DNA of 64,000 nt, taken from Proteobacteria bacterium ST_bin11. Its GTDB lineage: Bacteria; Pseudomonadota; Gammaproteobacteria; Methylococcales; Methylomonadaceae. The notes beneath the pieces are model-generated. The model did not search any database. It was not told where the DNA came from and was given only the letters and a program-made list of their open reading frames with translations. The stretch covers positions 71,837 to 135,836 of the forward strand of contig MSXO01000014.1 of the NCBI GenBank assembly GCA_002083615.1, read 5' to 3'. Position numbers and translations under genes: made by a program. Below are positions 1-11,820 of the stretch, piece by piece (the stretch's first letter is position 1; every line of letters starts with the position of its first letter).

Positions 1-1176
1 TACCATAGCAACGGTCGTTACATCACGTTTTACGGCGACAACCATCCGGTTTATGCCGGCAACGTGGTAAAAGCCATGGCTAGCGCAAAAGACGGTTATC
101 CCTATATCGTCAAACTGTTCGCCAATCAAATATCTGGATTGGATGCCGCGCAACAGCCTGAACGCGATGCACAGTTACGCGATTTGCACGACAGGCTGGA
201 TGCAACGTTTCTGGCGCATGTCGTCGAAGTGAATCGTCTGACCCCAACCATCATCGAAGTAGTCATCAAAGCACCGGCTGCCGCGAAACATTTCGAGCCC
301 GGTCAGTTTTACCGGGTGCAAAACTACGAGTCACTGGCCCCGGTAGTTGAAGGCACCAATCTGGCCGCCGAAGGCTTGGCCTTGACCGGCGCTTGGGTGG
401 ACAAAGAAAAAGGCTTGGTTTCCTTGATTGCCCTGGAGATGGGCAGTTCCAGCCGCTTGTGCGCGACCTGGAACGTGGGCGATCCGCTAGTCTTAATGGG
501 CGTGACCGGCGCACCCACCGAAATTCCAAGCGGCAAAACGGTTTTGCTGTTGGGCGGCGGTTTGGGTAATGCAGTGTTGTTCTCAATCGGTAAAGCTATG
601 CGCAATGCCGGTAACAAGGTGCTTTATTTCGCCGGTTACAGAAACAGCGAAGACTTGTTCAAGGTATCGGAAATCGAGGACGCTTCCGACGTTATCGTTT
701 GGGCTGTCGATGACAGACCCGGCAACGATGCGATTCCCGTCACTCGTCCGCAGGATAAAACCTTTGTCGGCAATATCGTCGAGGCCATGGTGTCTTATGC
801 CACCGGAAAAATGGGCGAAACCAGCATCCGCCTGCAAGATATCGATCATCTGATCGTAATCGGTTCCGACCGGATGATGGCGGCGGTAAAAGCCGCACGT
901 TTTACGGCCTTGAAACCGCACTTGAAGGAAGGTCACGAAGCCGTCGGTTCGATCAACTCGCCAATGCAATGCATGATGAAAGGCGTCTGCGCCCAGTGTT
1001 TGTGCAAACACGTCGACCCGGAAACCGGCGAGGAAAGCTTTACGTATTCCTGTTACAACCAGGATCAGCCGCTGGACTATGTGGACTTCCCGAATCTGGC
1101 TGCCCGTTTGCGGCAAAATACGGTTCAGGAAAAACTGTCCTCGCTGTGGCTGACGTATTTACTCGAGGCCCAATGA
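1..1176 (+). CDS. FAD/NAD-binding oxidoreductase, PyrK-like C-terminal part (5' truncated by window)
   Basis: The reading frame is open from base 1, so the gene starts upstream and only its C-terminal ~390 residues are visible. From about window residue 65 there is a ferredoxin-reductase-like flavin domain (GQFYRVQNYE resembles the FAD-binding strand), followed by a glycine-rich NAD-binding stretch (LLLGGGLGNAV). Near the end is a cysteine cluster (CMMKGVCAQCLC followed by YSC) of the kind that holds the [2Fe-2S] cluster in PyrK, the electron-transfer subunit of dihydroorotate dehydrogenase B. The leading segment (YGDNHPVYAGN, then MASAKDGYP) suggests a larger multidomain protein, possibly with a GltD-like N-terminal half. 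The likely role is NAD(P)H-linked electron transfer; the electron acceptor cannot be told from this part. Confidence 0.7.
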   Translation, partial: YHSNGRYITFYGDNHPVYAGNVVKAMASAKDGYPYIVKLFANQISGLDAAQQPERDAQLRDLHDRLDATFLAHVVEVNRLTPTIIEVVIKAPAAAKHFEPGQFYRVQNYESLAPVVEGTNLAAEGLALTGAWVDKEKGLVSLIALEMGSSSRLCATWNVGDPLVLMGVTGAPTEIPSGKTVLLLGGGLGNAVLFSIGKAMRNAGNKVLYFAGYRNSEDLFKVSEIEDASDVIVWAVDDRPGNDAIPVTRPQDKTFVGNIVEAMVSYATGKMGETSIRLQDIDHLIVIGSDRMMAAVKAARFTALKPHLKEGHEAVGSINSPMQCMMKGVCAQCLCKHVDPETGEESFTYSCYNQDQPLDYVDFPNLAARLRQNTVQEKLSSLWLTYLLEAQ

Positions 1177-1235
1177 TAACAATTTAGGCAGACGTTCAGC
1201 CTATCCCCGGTAGACTAGCAAAAGTCATTCAAATA

Positions 1236-1259
1236 GAGGCATTCCGCCAGGAATGCCTC
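1236..1259 (+). terminator. Hairpin after the oxidoreductase gene
   Basis: GAGGCATTCC and GGAATGCCTC form a perfect 10-bp stem around a four-base loop, 60 bases after the stop codon. There is no clean T tract behind it, so it may be a weak intrinsic terminator or an mRNA-stabilising hairpin. Confidence 0.5.
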
Positions 1260-1294
1260 GCTTTAGCAATGCTAAGCTACACTCGCTGTAAAGA

Positions 1295-1419
1295 TATAAT
1301 TTTGTAATATCGTGATCGCCAGGCTCGTAGTTAAGCGGGCAGGGCAAAAGCAATCGCGGACGAGGAATTTACTCCCTACCGTGACTGTCCAGCACCCAGT
1401 TATTGAAAGGAGTTCACTC
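1295..1419 (+). promoter_or_regulatory. Putative promoter and structured leader of nhaD
   Basis: A perfect -10 box TATAAT lies at 1295-1300, with no convincing -35 box. It would give a leader of over 100 bases before the GTG at 1420. In the leader, ACTCC (1371-1375) is complementary to GGAGT (1409-1413), which is the Shine-Dalgarno sequence of nhaD, so a stem hiding the ribosome binding site can form. CTCGT (1324-1328) and ACGAG (1360-1364) can pair as an upstream stem. Cation-sensing leaders are known for some NhaA/NhaD-type genes, but no known riboswitch consensus could be confirmed by eye. Confidence 0.4.
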
Positions 1420-2859
1420 GTGTTTTCGCGCATCCTTCTACTCGTCTTACTCTCCTGCTCTCCACTGCTAGCGTGGGCGGACGCAGAACCAGCAACACAA
1501 ACCCTTAACCTCACCAAGCACTGGGTCGGCTACCTGGCTATCGGGATTTTCGCAATTGCCTACCTGCTGGCAATGACCGAAGAGGTCACCGAATTAAACA
1601 AATCCAAACCCATGGTTTTGGCGGCGAGTTTGATCTGGGCATTCATCGCCGGCATTTACGTGAATAACGGCATGAGCGAGCAAGCCGGCCACGCATTCCG
1701 CGCCTGCCTGGAAGGCTATGCGGAACTGTTTTTATTCATCATGGTATCCATGGCTTATCTCAATGCGATGGAAGACCGCGGCGTGTTTGATAATCTGCGC
1801 GTTTGGTTACTCAGTAAAGGGTTTAGCTACCGAAAACTGTTCTGGATTACCGGCGTCATGTCGTTCTTCATGTCCTCGATTTGTAACAACTTAACGACTG
1901 CCTTGCTGATGGGTGCCGTGATCGCAGCGATGGGCAAAGACAATCGCAAGTTTGTTACATTGGCTTGCATCAATGTGGTGGTGGCGACCAACGCCGGCGG
2001 TTCGTTCAGCCCATTCGGCGACATCACTACCCTGTTGGTATGGCAAAGCGGGGTCGTGCCGTTCAAAGACTTCTACTCGCTGTTCATTCCCGCCGTGGTC
2101 AATTTTGCGTTGCCGGCAATAATCATGCATTTCTGGATCCCTAAGCAACAACCGGCGGCGGTGGGGAAAGCCCCAAAAATGAAACGCGGCGCCATGACCA
2201 TGATCGTACTGTTTTTGCTGACTATCGTCACTGCAGTCTGCTTCGAAAACTTGCTGAAGCTTCCGCCGGCGGCCGGCATGCTGGCGGGCCTGACTTATCT
2301 GAAATTTCTGGGGTTTTATTTACAAAAAACCGCTGATAAACACGGGGGCAAAATTAGCGATTTCGCTCACGTCTACAAGCTGTTTAATGTTGCTGTACCT
2401 AACCCTAAGCCAAGCCAAAAATTCGACGTATTCAAGAGTGTTGCTACGCTGGAATGGGACACCCTACTGTTTTTTTATGGGGTTATGATCAGTGTCGGCG
2501 GCCTAAGCTTCATCGGTTATCTGACCATGGCATCGGATGTATTGTATGTGGGGATGGACCCGACAATTGCCAACATCGTGGTCGGCATCCTGTCAGCCTT
2601 CATCGATAACGGCACCATTATGTTTGCGGTACTCACCATGCATCCAGATATCTCCCAAGGCCAATGGCTGTTGGTAACTTTAACCGCCGGCGTGGGCGGT
2701 AGCTTGCTGGCCATCGGCTCTGCAGCCGGCGTAGGTTTGATGGGGCAAATGAAAGGCCTTTATACATTTAGTGCGCACTTGAAATGGATGCCGGTTATTT
2801 TGATCGGTTTTATGGGGAGTATTGCCACTCATTTTCTGATTAATGGCAGTTATTTTTGA
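1420..2859 (+). CDS. nhaD: NhaD-type sodium/proton antiporter
   Basis: This is an inner-membrane Na+(Li+)/H+ antiporter of the NhaD family, for sodium and pH homeostasis. The GTG at 1420 was chosen because a strong AAAGGAGT sits just upstream and the protein then opens with a signal-like hydrophobic segment (FSRILLLVLL to about residue 20). The longer frame from 1312 adds 36 residues with no ribosome site and unlike the family. The rest is a string of about 12 membrane segments with the family features MTEEVTELNKSKP, SSICNNLTTAL and TNAGGSFSPFGDITTLL, and FIDNGTIMFAV late in the protein. At about 479 residues the length is normal. The gene stands alone, between a hairpin upstream and an inverted repeat downstream. 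Confidence 0.93.
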   Translation: MFSRILLLVLLSCSPLLAWADAEPATQTLNLTKHWVGYLAIGIFAIAYLLAMTEEVTELNKSKPMVLAASLIWAFIAGIYVNNGMSEQAGHAFRACLEGYAELFLFIMVSMAYLNAMEDRGVFDNLRVWLLSKGFSYRKLFWITGVMSFFMSSICNNLTTALLMGAVIAAMGKDNRKFVTLACINVVVATNAGGSFSPFGDITTLLVWQSGVVPFKDFYSLFIPAVVNFALPAIIMHFWIPKQQPAAVGKAPKMKRGAMTMIVLFLLTIVTAVCFENLLKLPPAAGMLAGLTYLKFLGFYLQKTADKHGGKISDFAHVYKLFNVAVPNPKPSQKFDVFKSVATLEWDTLLFFYGVMISVGGLSFIGYLTMASDVLYVGMDPTIANIVVGILSAFIDNGTIMFAVLTMHPDISQGQWLLVTLTAGVGGSLLAIGSAAGVGLMGQMKGLYTFSAHLKWMPVILIGFMGSIATHFLINGSYF

Positions 2860-2871
2860 GGCTATAAGCCA

Positions 2872-2902
2872 ATTGGGCGGTCTTTTTCATGGTCTGCCCA
2901 AT
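2872..2902 (+). terminator. Possible terminator of nhaD
   Basis: ATTGGGC (2872-2878) and GCCCAAT (2896-2902) form a 7-bp stem with a large loop 13 bases after the nhaD stop codon. It is weak, with no T tract directly following. The remaining bases to 3140 are AT-rich with no open frame worth calling. Confidence 0.35.
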
Positions 2903-3148
2903 AGGTCAATTGCAAAATCAAGTAAAATTTTCTCTGTTTTGCGGCTATCAATGTGACTTATTCAGTTGCCCCAAGCGGGATTCATGCATAGCTGTCAAAC
3001 ACGATAGTCACGCAAAAAACTATTTATTTTCAATATATTAGACGATTACCAGCCGCCCACAAGCCCCATGAGGCTCGCAATATCACTCCACAAAGACGAC
3101 TGACAAACAATTGTCACAATTATTTAACCAGCAAAATCTAGCTAGTTT

Positions 3149-3316
3149 TTGTGGATACCCGCCGATTGCGATGTATAATGAAGTCGATTTAGCTCGGTAT
3201 CGTTGTCGCTTTTCAAGTCTGCAATCGGATCAACAAACATTGTTTTCCACTACCTGCTTTATTCACCAACCCTAGTTACAAACCAGCGAATAGCACTTTA
3301 TTAGCAAGAGAGATTT
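3149..3316 (+). promoter_or_regulatory. Cold-shock gene promoter and long 5' leader
   Basis: A -10 box TATAAT at 3174-3179 with a loose -35 candidate TTGTGG (3149-3154, spacer 19) would start a leader of about 130 bases before the ATG at 3317. Long untranslated leaders that refold with temperature are typical of cspA-family genes. A ribosome site AAGAGAG lies just before the start. Confidence 0.5.
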
Positions 3317-3526
3317 ATGTCAGTTCAAGTAGAAGGCAAAGTAAAATGGTTCAATGATGAAAAAGGCTTCGGCTTCATTGAGCAAGAAGGCGGCAAAGAT
3401 GTATTTGTACATTTCAGCGCCATCAACGGCAACGGTCGCAAAACCTTGAAAGAAGGCCAAAAAGTCACTATGGAAGTGACCAACGGCCAAAAAGGTCCAC
3501 AAGCGGAAAACGTAACACCGCTGTAA
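3317..3526 (+). CDS. CspA-family cold-shock protein
   Basis: This 69-residue single cold-shock domain binds single-stranded RNA and DNA and melts mRNA structure in the cytoplasm. Both nucleic-acid motifs are present: KGFGFIEQ (RNP1, about residues 15-22) and VFVHFSAI (RNP2, about residues 28-35), with the usual GKVKWFND opening. Length matches the family. It is monocistronic, with a long leader and a strong terminator shared with the convergent rimO. Which paralogue it is, and whether it is induced by cold, cannot be told from the sequence. Confidence 0.95.
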   Translation: MSVQVEGKVKWFNDEKGFGFIEQEGGKDVFVHFSAINGNGRKTLKEGQKVTMEVTNGQKGPQAENVTPL

Positions 3527-3535
3527 ATTGAACTG

Positions 3536-3562
3536 AAAAAGCCGCCTAACCAGCGGCTTTTT
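3536..3562. terminator. Bidirectional terminator between csp and rimO
   Basis: AAAAAGCCGC (3536-3545) pairs with GCGGCTTTTT (3553-3562) around a short loop. With A and T tracts on both sides it serves the cold-shock gene on the plus strand and rimO on the minus strand. Confidence 0.88.
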
Positions 3563-3564
3563 CG

Positions 3565-4875
3565 TTAGATCAGTTTGCCCCACAAGTCGTAGTCGTCGGC
3601 TTCCTCAATTTCCACATTGACGAAATCGCCGACCTGCAAGTGGCTTGCACCATCGATAAATACCTGACCGTCGATTTCAGGAGCATCGCTGCGACTCCGC
3701 GCCACTGCACCCTCCTCTACCACTTCGTCGACCAATACGGTTTCAACACGACCTACTCGCCGCTGTAAGCGCTCAGCACTGATAGCTGCTTGGTGCTCCA
3801 TGAAACGCGCTAATCGTTCCTGCTTAAGCGCTTCCGGCACCCCATCAGGCAGATCATTGGCGACAGCACCCTTCACCGGCGAATAGGCGAAGCACCCCAC
3901 CCTATCCATTTGCGCTTCGCTCAGAAACTGCAACAACCCTTCAAACTCTTGCTCGGTTTCTCCGGGAAAACCGACAATAAAGGTACTGCGTATCGTCAGA
4001 TCCGGACAAATCTTCCGCCATGCCTTGATACGCTCCAGATTATTTTCTGCCGCGGCGGGCCGCTTCATTAATTTCAAAATCCGACTGCTGGCATGCTGAA
4101 ACGGAATGTCCAGATAAGGCAGAATTTTGCCTTCCGCCATTAACGGCACCACGTCATCGACATGCGGATAGGGATAGACGTAATGCATCCGAGCCCAGAC
4201 ACCCAATTCGCCCAATGCTGCCGCTAAATCATAAAACCGGGTCTGGATTTCCCGACCACGCCAATGCCGGCTTTGGTATTTCAAATCCAAACCGTAAGCG
4301 CTGGTATCTTGCGAGACGATTAGCAATTCCTTAACACCGGCGTCTGCCAAACGCTCCGCTTCCCGCATCACGCCGTCGATAGGCCGACTGACCAAATCGC
4401 CTCGCATGGACGGGATAATGCAAAACGTGCATCTATGATTACAACCTTCCGAAATTTTTAGGTAAGCGTAATGCTTGGGGGTTAATTTGATGCCTTGCGG
4501 CGGCACTAAGTCGGTAAATGGATTATGCGCAGGCGGCAAGTATTCGTGCACCGCCGACACCACCTCGTCGGTGGCATGGGCCCCGGTAATCTTCAAAACC
4601 TGCGGATGGCGCGCCAAAATTTCATCCTGCCGCGCACCCAAACAACCGGTCACGATGACCTTGCCGTTTTCTGCCAAGGCCTCGCCTATGCTGTCCAGCG
4701 ACTCTTCTACCGCCGCATCGATAAAGCCACAGGTATTAACGATCACCAGATCGGAATCCTTGTAGTTTGGCGAGACCTCATAGCCCTCGCTGCGCAGTTT
4801 GGTCAAAATATGCTCGCTATCCACTAAGGCTTTCGGACAGCCCAAACTAATAAATCCAACGCGGGGGTTACTCAT
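3565..4875 (-). CDS. rimO: Ribosomal protein S12 methylthiotransferase RimO
   Basis: RimO is a radical-SAM enzyme that adds a methylthio group to an aspartate of ribosomal protein S12. The N-terminal UPF0004 domain starts VGFISLGCPKALVDSE and has the auxiliary cluster cysteines (LGCPKA, NTCGFID, VTGCLG). The radical-SAM cluster motif CNHRCTFC follows near residue 150, and a C-terminal TRAM domain ends the protein. The ATG at 4875 fits the family start MSNPRVGF with GAGAG upstream; an in-frame extension to 4932 adds 19 residues unlike RimO. It lies 22 bases after tusE and is probably the last gene of the sugE-tusB-tusE-rimO group. Confidence 0.95.
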   Translation of the reverse strand: MSNPRVGFISLGCPKALVDSEHILTKLRSEGYEVSPNYKDSDLVIVNTCGFIDAAVEESLDSIGEALAENGKVIVTGCLGARQDEILARHPQVLKITGAHATDEVVSAVHEYLPPAHNPFTDLVPPQGIKLTPKHYAYLKISEGCNHRCTFCIIPSMRGDLVSRPIDGVMREAERLADAGVKELLIVSQDTSAYGLDLKYQSRHWRGREIQTRFYDLAAALGELGVWARMHYVYPYPHVDDVVPLMAEGKILPYLDIPFQHASSRILKLMKRPAAAENNLERIKAWRKICPDLTIRSTFIVGFPGETEQEFEGLLQFLSEAQMDRVGCFAYSPVKGAVANDLPDGVPEALKQERLARFMEHQAAISAERLQRRVGRVETVLVDEVVEEGAVARSRSDAPEIDGQVFIDGASHLQVGDFVNVEIEEADDYDLWGKLI

Positions 4876-4897
4876 GACAATCTCTCGAAAACATTTT

Positions 4898-5230
4898 TTA
4901 TAAACAGGTGGGCGGCTTGGGCAAGCCGGCAATTTTACAGGCGTATTTCAACGGCCCTTGCGGAAATAGTTTTTGCAGATAACGGCTATTACCCTTTTCT
5001 TCGCCGAATTGCTTACGAATAGCCGCCACAAACATCCGGGCATTGGGCAAATGCTGGAATTGTTGATAATAGTCGCGTATATACAGCAGGATTTCCCAAT
5101 GCGCATCGGAGATGTCGATAGCTTCAAGTCTAGCCAGTTCATCCGCTACCCGGCGATTCCATTGCCCGGCATCGCGCAGAAAACCATCATCGCTGGTTTG
5201 CAATGCAACACCGTCGACAATCAACACCAC
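4898..5230 (-). CDS. tusE: TusE/DsrC-family sulfur carrier with two C-terminal cysteines
   Basis: This is a small sulfur-relay protein (110 residues) that takes persulfide sulfur, for example for 2-thiouridine in tRNA. The family signature WEILLYIRDYYQQF and the region GEEKGNSRYLQKLFPQGP are clear. The tail carries the invariant penultimate cysteine (C109) and also a second cysteine 11 residues earlier (C98, in KYACKIAGLPKPPTC). The pair is the hallmark of DsrC, whereas E. coli TusE keeps only the last one. The start overlaps tusB by 10 bases. TusC and TusD partners are not in this window, so its sulfur donor is open. Confidence 0.88.
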   Translation of the reverse strand: MVLIVDGVALQTSDDGFLRDAGQWNRRVADELARLEAIDISDAHWEILLYIRDYYQQFQHLPNARMFVAAIRKQFGEEKGNSRYLQKLFPQGPLKYACKIAGLPKPPTCL

Positions 5231-5514
5231 GAATGAATCACCGGATTCTTCACGGTTAGCTCGACCAAACCGGCGTAATCGACCGACTCCACACCGGACA
5301 GCAAGCGTTGCGACTCAACTCCATGAACCAACAACATCTCCTGCAGCGCATAAACCCGACAGGATTGCGCCAACAATTGTCCTAATAAGCGATTGTCGCG
5401 ATGCCCATTCAACGCGGCGCAAACTGCGCCAGACATCAAGACGACATCATCGCCGCTGCCGATGCGCTCGATAAGCTCTGCTTGCAATGGCAATTGCGAC
5501 AACAAATGCAGCAT
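5221..5514 (-). CDS. tusB: TusB/DsrH-family sulfur relay subunit
   Basis: A 97-residue protein resembling TusB/DsrH, one subunit of the sulfur relay complex that passes persulfide to TusE. Visible features are the opening MLHLLSQLPL, the stretch CRVYALQEMLLVHG and the ending HSWC. The start ATG overlaps the sugE stop as TAATG, pointing to translational coupling, and the 3' end overlaps tusE. A frame extension upstream to 5586 runs inside sugE and was not used. The DsrE and DsrF (TusD/TusC) subunits expected alongside are missing from the neighbourhood, which is unusual. Confidence 0.75.
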   Translation of the reverse strand: MLHLLSQLPLQAELIERIGSGDDVVLMSGAVCAALNGHRDNRLLGQLLAQSCRVYALQEMLLVHGVESQRLLSGVESVDYAGLVELTVKNPVIHSWC

Positions 5515-5834
5515 TATTCCACATGCGTCAGCTTGAGACCGACGATGCCGACAATGATTAACAGAATCGACACCAAGCGGAACCAATCAGCCGACTCTTT
5601 GAACAACAATATCCCGACTATCGTGACACCCACTGCACCGATGCCAGTCCAAACGGCGTAGGCTGTACCCAAGGGCAAGGTTCTGAGTGCCAGCATTAGC
5701 AGGTAAAAACTGCCCGCCCCAGACACACCGGTCGCTACGCTCGGCCATAGCTTGGTAAACCCGTCATTGTATTTAAGACTTATCGCAAACACGATTTCCA
5801 AGCAACCTGCGCCGAACAATAGCAACCAACCCAT
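5514..5834 (-). CDS. sugE: Small multidrug resistance transporter, SugE/Gdx type
   Basis: This 106-residue inner-membrane protein has four hydrophobic helices. The active-site glutamate lies in the first (GCLEIVFAISLKY), and the Gdx/SugE signature GTAYAVWTGIGAVG is intact. SugE/Gdx proteins export guanidinium in exchange for protons. The ATG at 5834 was chosen for its AAGGAG ribosome site; seven further residues upstream lack one. No guanidine riboswitch fits in the 79 bases to the divergent ycgR-like gene. The stop overlaps the tusB start by one base, an odd partnership between a guanidinium exporter and sulfur relay genes. Confidence 0.88.
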   Translation of the reverse strand: MGWLLLFGAGCLEIVFAISLKYNDGFTKLWPSVATGVSGAGSFYLLMLALRTLPLGTAYAVWTGIGAVGVTIVGILLFKESADWFRLVSILLIIVGIVGLKLTHVE

Positions 5835-5913
5835 CAAAACTCCTTTCCTATGCACTATAATCTGCGGTATTTTACAGCAGTGATCTTACCTATCCGCAAT
5901 ATTTAGCACTTTA

Positions 5914-6663
5914 ATGGAAAAAGAATCCGACTATCTTGTTAGAAGCGCCAAACTCGTTTTTGGTCACTTAAGCGATCTCATAAAAAAGAAGTGCATCATC
6001 TCCGCGCACTTTGGCGAACATAATCAATCGTTTTTGACCACCATTGTGGATCTGGATCAAAAAGCCAATATTATCTCTCTGGATGTTGCTCCCACGGAAT
6101 TGCTGAATAAGCAGTTGCTAGGCTCGGCAAAAGTGCTGTTCCGCACCGAATACGAAGGAATTAAAGTCTCATTCCGGGGCAAAGCCATCAAAAGATCGCA
6201 GAGCGACGGACATCCGGTGTTTGCCATGCCCATCCCGGACGCCATATTTTGGATGCAACGCCGTCAGTATTATCGGATCAAGGTGCCGTTGTCGCATAAA
6301 AACAGTACCTGTGAGCTCAGCTTGGCTTTAGAAAATGAAGAAGGCGAAACAGAGTCGCAAACCAAAGTCTTCAGCTTATCGGACATTAGCCTTTCCGGAT
6401 TTTCGTTTTTGAATCCTGATACTAAAATTGCCGACTTTTTAATACCCGATACCGTCATAGACGAATGCGCCTTGTATTTACACGATGGTAGCCGAGCGTA
6501 CGTCGGCTTTGTAATCAAGAGCGTGACCAATGTGCGGGCCAACGCCACCACCTACCAACATCGAATTGGCTGCAAATTCACACACATGCCACAGGTGTTC
6601 GAAAACAACATTCAGCGTTATATGCAGGAAATTGAATTACAGCAGAAGAATTTAAGCATTTAA
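5914..6663 (+). CDS. YcgR-like PilZ-domain protein (c-di-GMP receptor)
   Basis: A 249-residue cytoplasmic protein with an N-terminal YcgR-type domain (to about residue 110) and a C-terminal PilZ domain. The c-di-GMP-binding motifs are RRQYYRIKVP (RxxxR, about residues 112-121) and DISLSG (DxSxxG, about 158-163). Family members brake flagella or tune other cell-surface machines when c-di-GMP rises. It is divergent from sugE and stands alone before mfd. No flagellar genes are near, so the target is not evident. Confidence 0.85.
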   Translation: MEKESDYLVRSAKLVFGHLSDLIKKKCIISAHFGEHNQSFLTTIVDLDQKANIISLDVAPTELLNKQLLGSAKVLFRTEYEGIKVSFRGKAIKRSQSDGHPVFAMPIPDAIFWMQRRQYYRIKVPLSHKNSTCELSLALENEEGETESQTKVFSLSDISLSGFSFLNPDTKIADFLIPDTVIDECALYLHDGSRAYVGFVIKSVTNVRANATTYQHRIGCKFTHMPQVFENNIQRYMQEIELQQKNLSI

Positions 6664-6810
6664 GTCCTAAACAGCGAATCGCAGGCTTTAGAACGCAAAT
6701 GCCCTCAAGGCCTTTATTCCCGGCGCTGGCGCCGCTGAGCAGTCGAAGCTTAATCCAAGTAAGACCTTAGCGGTTATAATCAAGCGCTTCAAAAATCTGC
6801 TTTCTACCCC

Positions 6811-10305
<3,495 letters not shown>

Positions 10306-10351
10306 TTGTGGGTTGATGGCAGCCGGAACGGTGTCTTTGATATTTTGACGA

Positions 10352-10393
10352 GTCTTGCCAATATGGCCGATAGCAAAAGCTTATTGGCAAGAC
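10352..10393. terminator. Long hairpin after mfd
   Basis: GTCTTGCCAATA (10352-10363) and TATTGGCAAGAC (10382-10393) are perfect 12-bp inverted repeats, 46 bases after mfd, followed by CTGAGGCCTTTTATAG. It may end mfd transcription; a short T run follows 8 bases later. The rest of 10306-10521 holds no gene. Confidence 0.5.
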
Positions 10394-10521
10394 CTGAGGC
10401 CTTTTATAGATTCGGCAACATGAAGTTATAACTTATTTCGCGGTGGTTTTGTCCAAAGCCAGAGAATTTCTGGCTTTCCAACTATGCCCAGGCGAAAAAA
10501 TTCAAACTTCAGAGGGCCGGA

Positions 10522-11442
10522 TCAATAGCTTTGCGCTTCGTCCTTGGCTAAGGCCACCAGCGGCATGTCGAAGTTGATGGCTTTGATGATATCGCCGCTG
10601 ATTTCAACTAATTTTTGGTTGGTATGGCTATTTGCCGATTCGAGTTCGGAAATGAATTGTTTCAATAACTCGCCTTGGAATTTGAAAGCCGGTCCATGGC
10701 CGTCGATTTCCACATCTTTTTGAGTTCTTTCCTTAACCGGTTCACGCTTGATTTTTTCGGCCATGTCTTTGGCAATCCGTAACAACTCCTTAGGTACGGA
10801 TTGCATGAATTCATCGCTAAATAGTCTCATTTGCAGGGATAGTATATTCGTTTTTTTAGGAATGCTGGTGAGGTTTAACAGATTGAGTTTGGGATGCAGC
10901 CTGGATTCTATGGTGCCGAACACTTGGTTAACCATGGCGTCGACAGGATTAGTCACTCCTTCGAATATCAAACTTAGCGCGGTAAAATGCCCATGGCCTA
11001 AGAGGCTTTCGCCGGCTTCGGCTTTATTAATGCCTCTTTTTGCGGCCAATTCACTGAATTTATAATACCATTCGCTCGCCACCGAATTGCCGTTGATCAG
11101 ATAACTGCCCAAGCGAACATGACCGGCCTGCAAACCCGAATATTGGATGCGGCCTAGGCTATCTCGCGTCATGTTGCCGGCAGCGCAAGTTCTATCCTGA
11201 AATTTAGCGCCGGTGACCGTGATCTGAACCGGGCCCCCGCCATAGACAAAGGTTAAATAATGCGCTGCCCTGGCTAAAATCAGGCTCGCTTTGATACGTT
11301 TGGCGATATGCAGGGGGAATTGCTCCGACGATGTCAGTCTGTAGTTCGGTCCATGATCGAATAAGCCGGGACCCTTAATACCAGTGGCGCAGGCGGTTTT
11401 TTGGGAGATGCCTTTGCGGGATGCGGAATTTTCAGTGGTCAC
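10522..11442 (-). CDS. Unrecognised 306-residue protein
   Basis: The family was not recognised. The protein has no signal peptide or membrane segment and looks cytoplasmic. Its first half is glycine-rich and possibly enzymatic or structural (YLTFVYGGGPVQITVTG, then RLGSYLINGNSVASEWYYKF). Its C-terminal third, from about residue 205, is charged and likely helical (MAEKIKREPVKERTQKDVEIDG and on), ending with a coiled-coil-like stretch. No ribosome site stands out at the ATG (11442). It sits alone between a hairpin and a repeat-containing gap, so context gives no function. Codon use looks like that of its neighbours and the frame is intact, which supports a real gene. Confidence 0.65.
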   Translation of the reverse strand: MTTENSASRKGISQKTACATGIKGPGLFDHGPNYRLTSSEQFPLHIAKRIKASLILARAAHYLTFVYGGGPVQITVTGAKFQDRTCAAGNMTRDSLGRIQYSGLQAGHVRLGSYLINGNSVASEWYYKFSELAAKRGINKAEAGESLLGHGHFTALSLIFEGVTNPVDAMVNQVFGTIESRLHPKLNLLNLTSIPKKTNILSLQMRLFSDEFMQSVPKELLRIAKDMAEKIKREPVKERTQKDVEIDGHGPAFKFQGELLKQFISELESANSHTNQKLVEISGDIIKAINFDMPLVALAKDEAQSY

Positions 11443-11631
11443 GGGATTGTCCTCGTAAAGATTGCAGGCTAGTGGCGGTGATAAATAAACCTATGTCGTT
11501 TGTGCCGTCGTGATGCCAGGAGTCGGAATTGGTTTCATTAGGGTGGCAGCGTAATTCAACAAGAGCCGTTCTACCGGAGCATTATTAGCCAACCTGTTCC
11601 CCAATGCTATGGGAATTTTTAGTTCAAGTTC

Positions 11632-11765
11632 GTAGGCGGAAGCCTACAGGCGTTCCTCCGAATGGGGGCCGCTCCTTCGTCATGCGTGGTGTCATTCGGC
11701 CTAATTCGATGGTTGTTGTTTTTTTGGCGACATTTTGGCGGATCGCCTATCGGCATCCGCCCTAC
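11632..11765. repeat. REP-like palindromic element
   Basis: The stretch opens with GTAGGC-GGAA-GCCTAC (11632-11647) and closes with a palindrome GGCGGATCGCC...CATCCGCC ending in CTAC near 11765, so the outer ends GTAGGCGG and CCGCCCTAC are themselves inverted. Such ends are typical of intergenic REP-type repeats. The surrounding gap (11443-11820) contains no gene. Confidence 0.5.
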
Positions 11766-11820
11766 AATTGAGATACCAGTGGGAAGCTGTCCAATTACAG
11801 CGCCCTTATACCTCGTAAAC

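Noticed and set aside
5835..5913. Guanidine riboswitch before sugE
   Set aside because: The gap is only 79 bases, and no paired ACGR-loop hairpins or guanidine-I consensus are seen.
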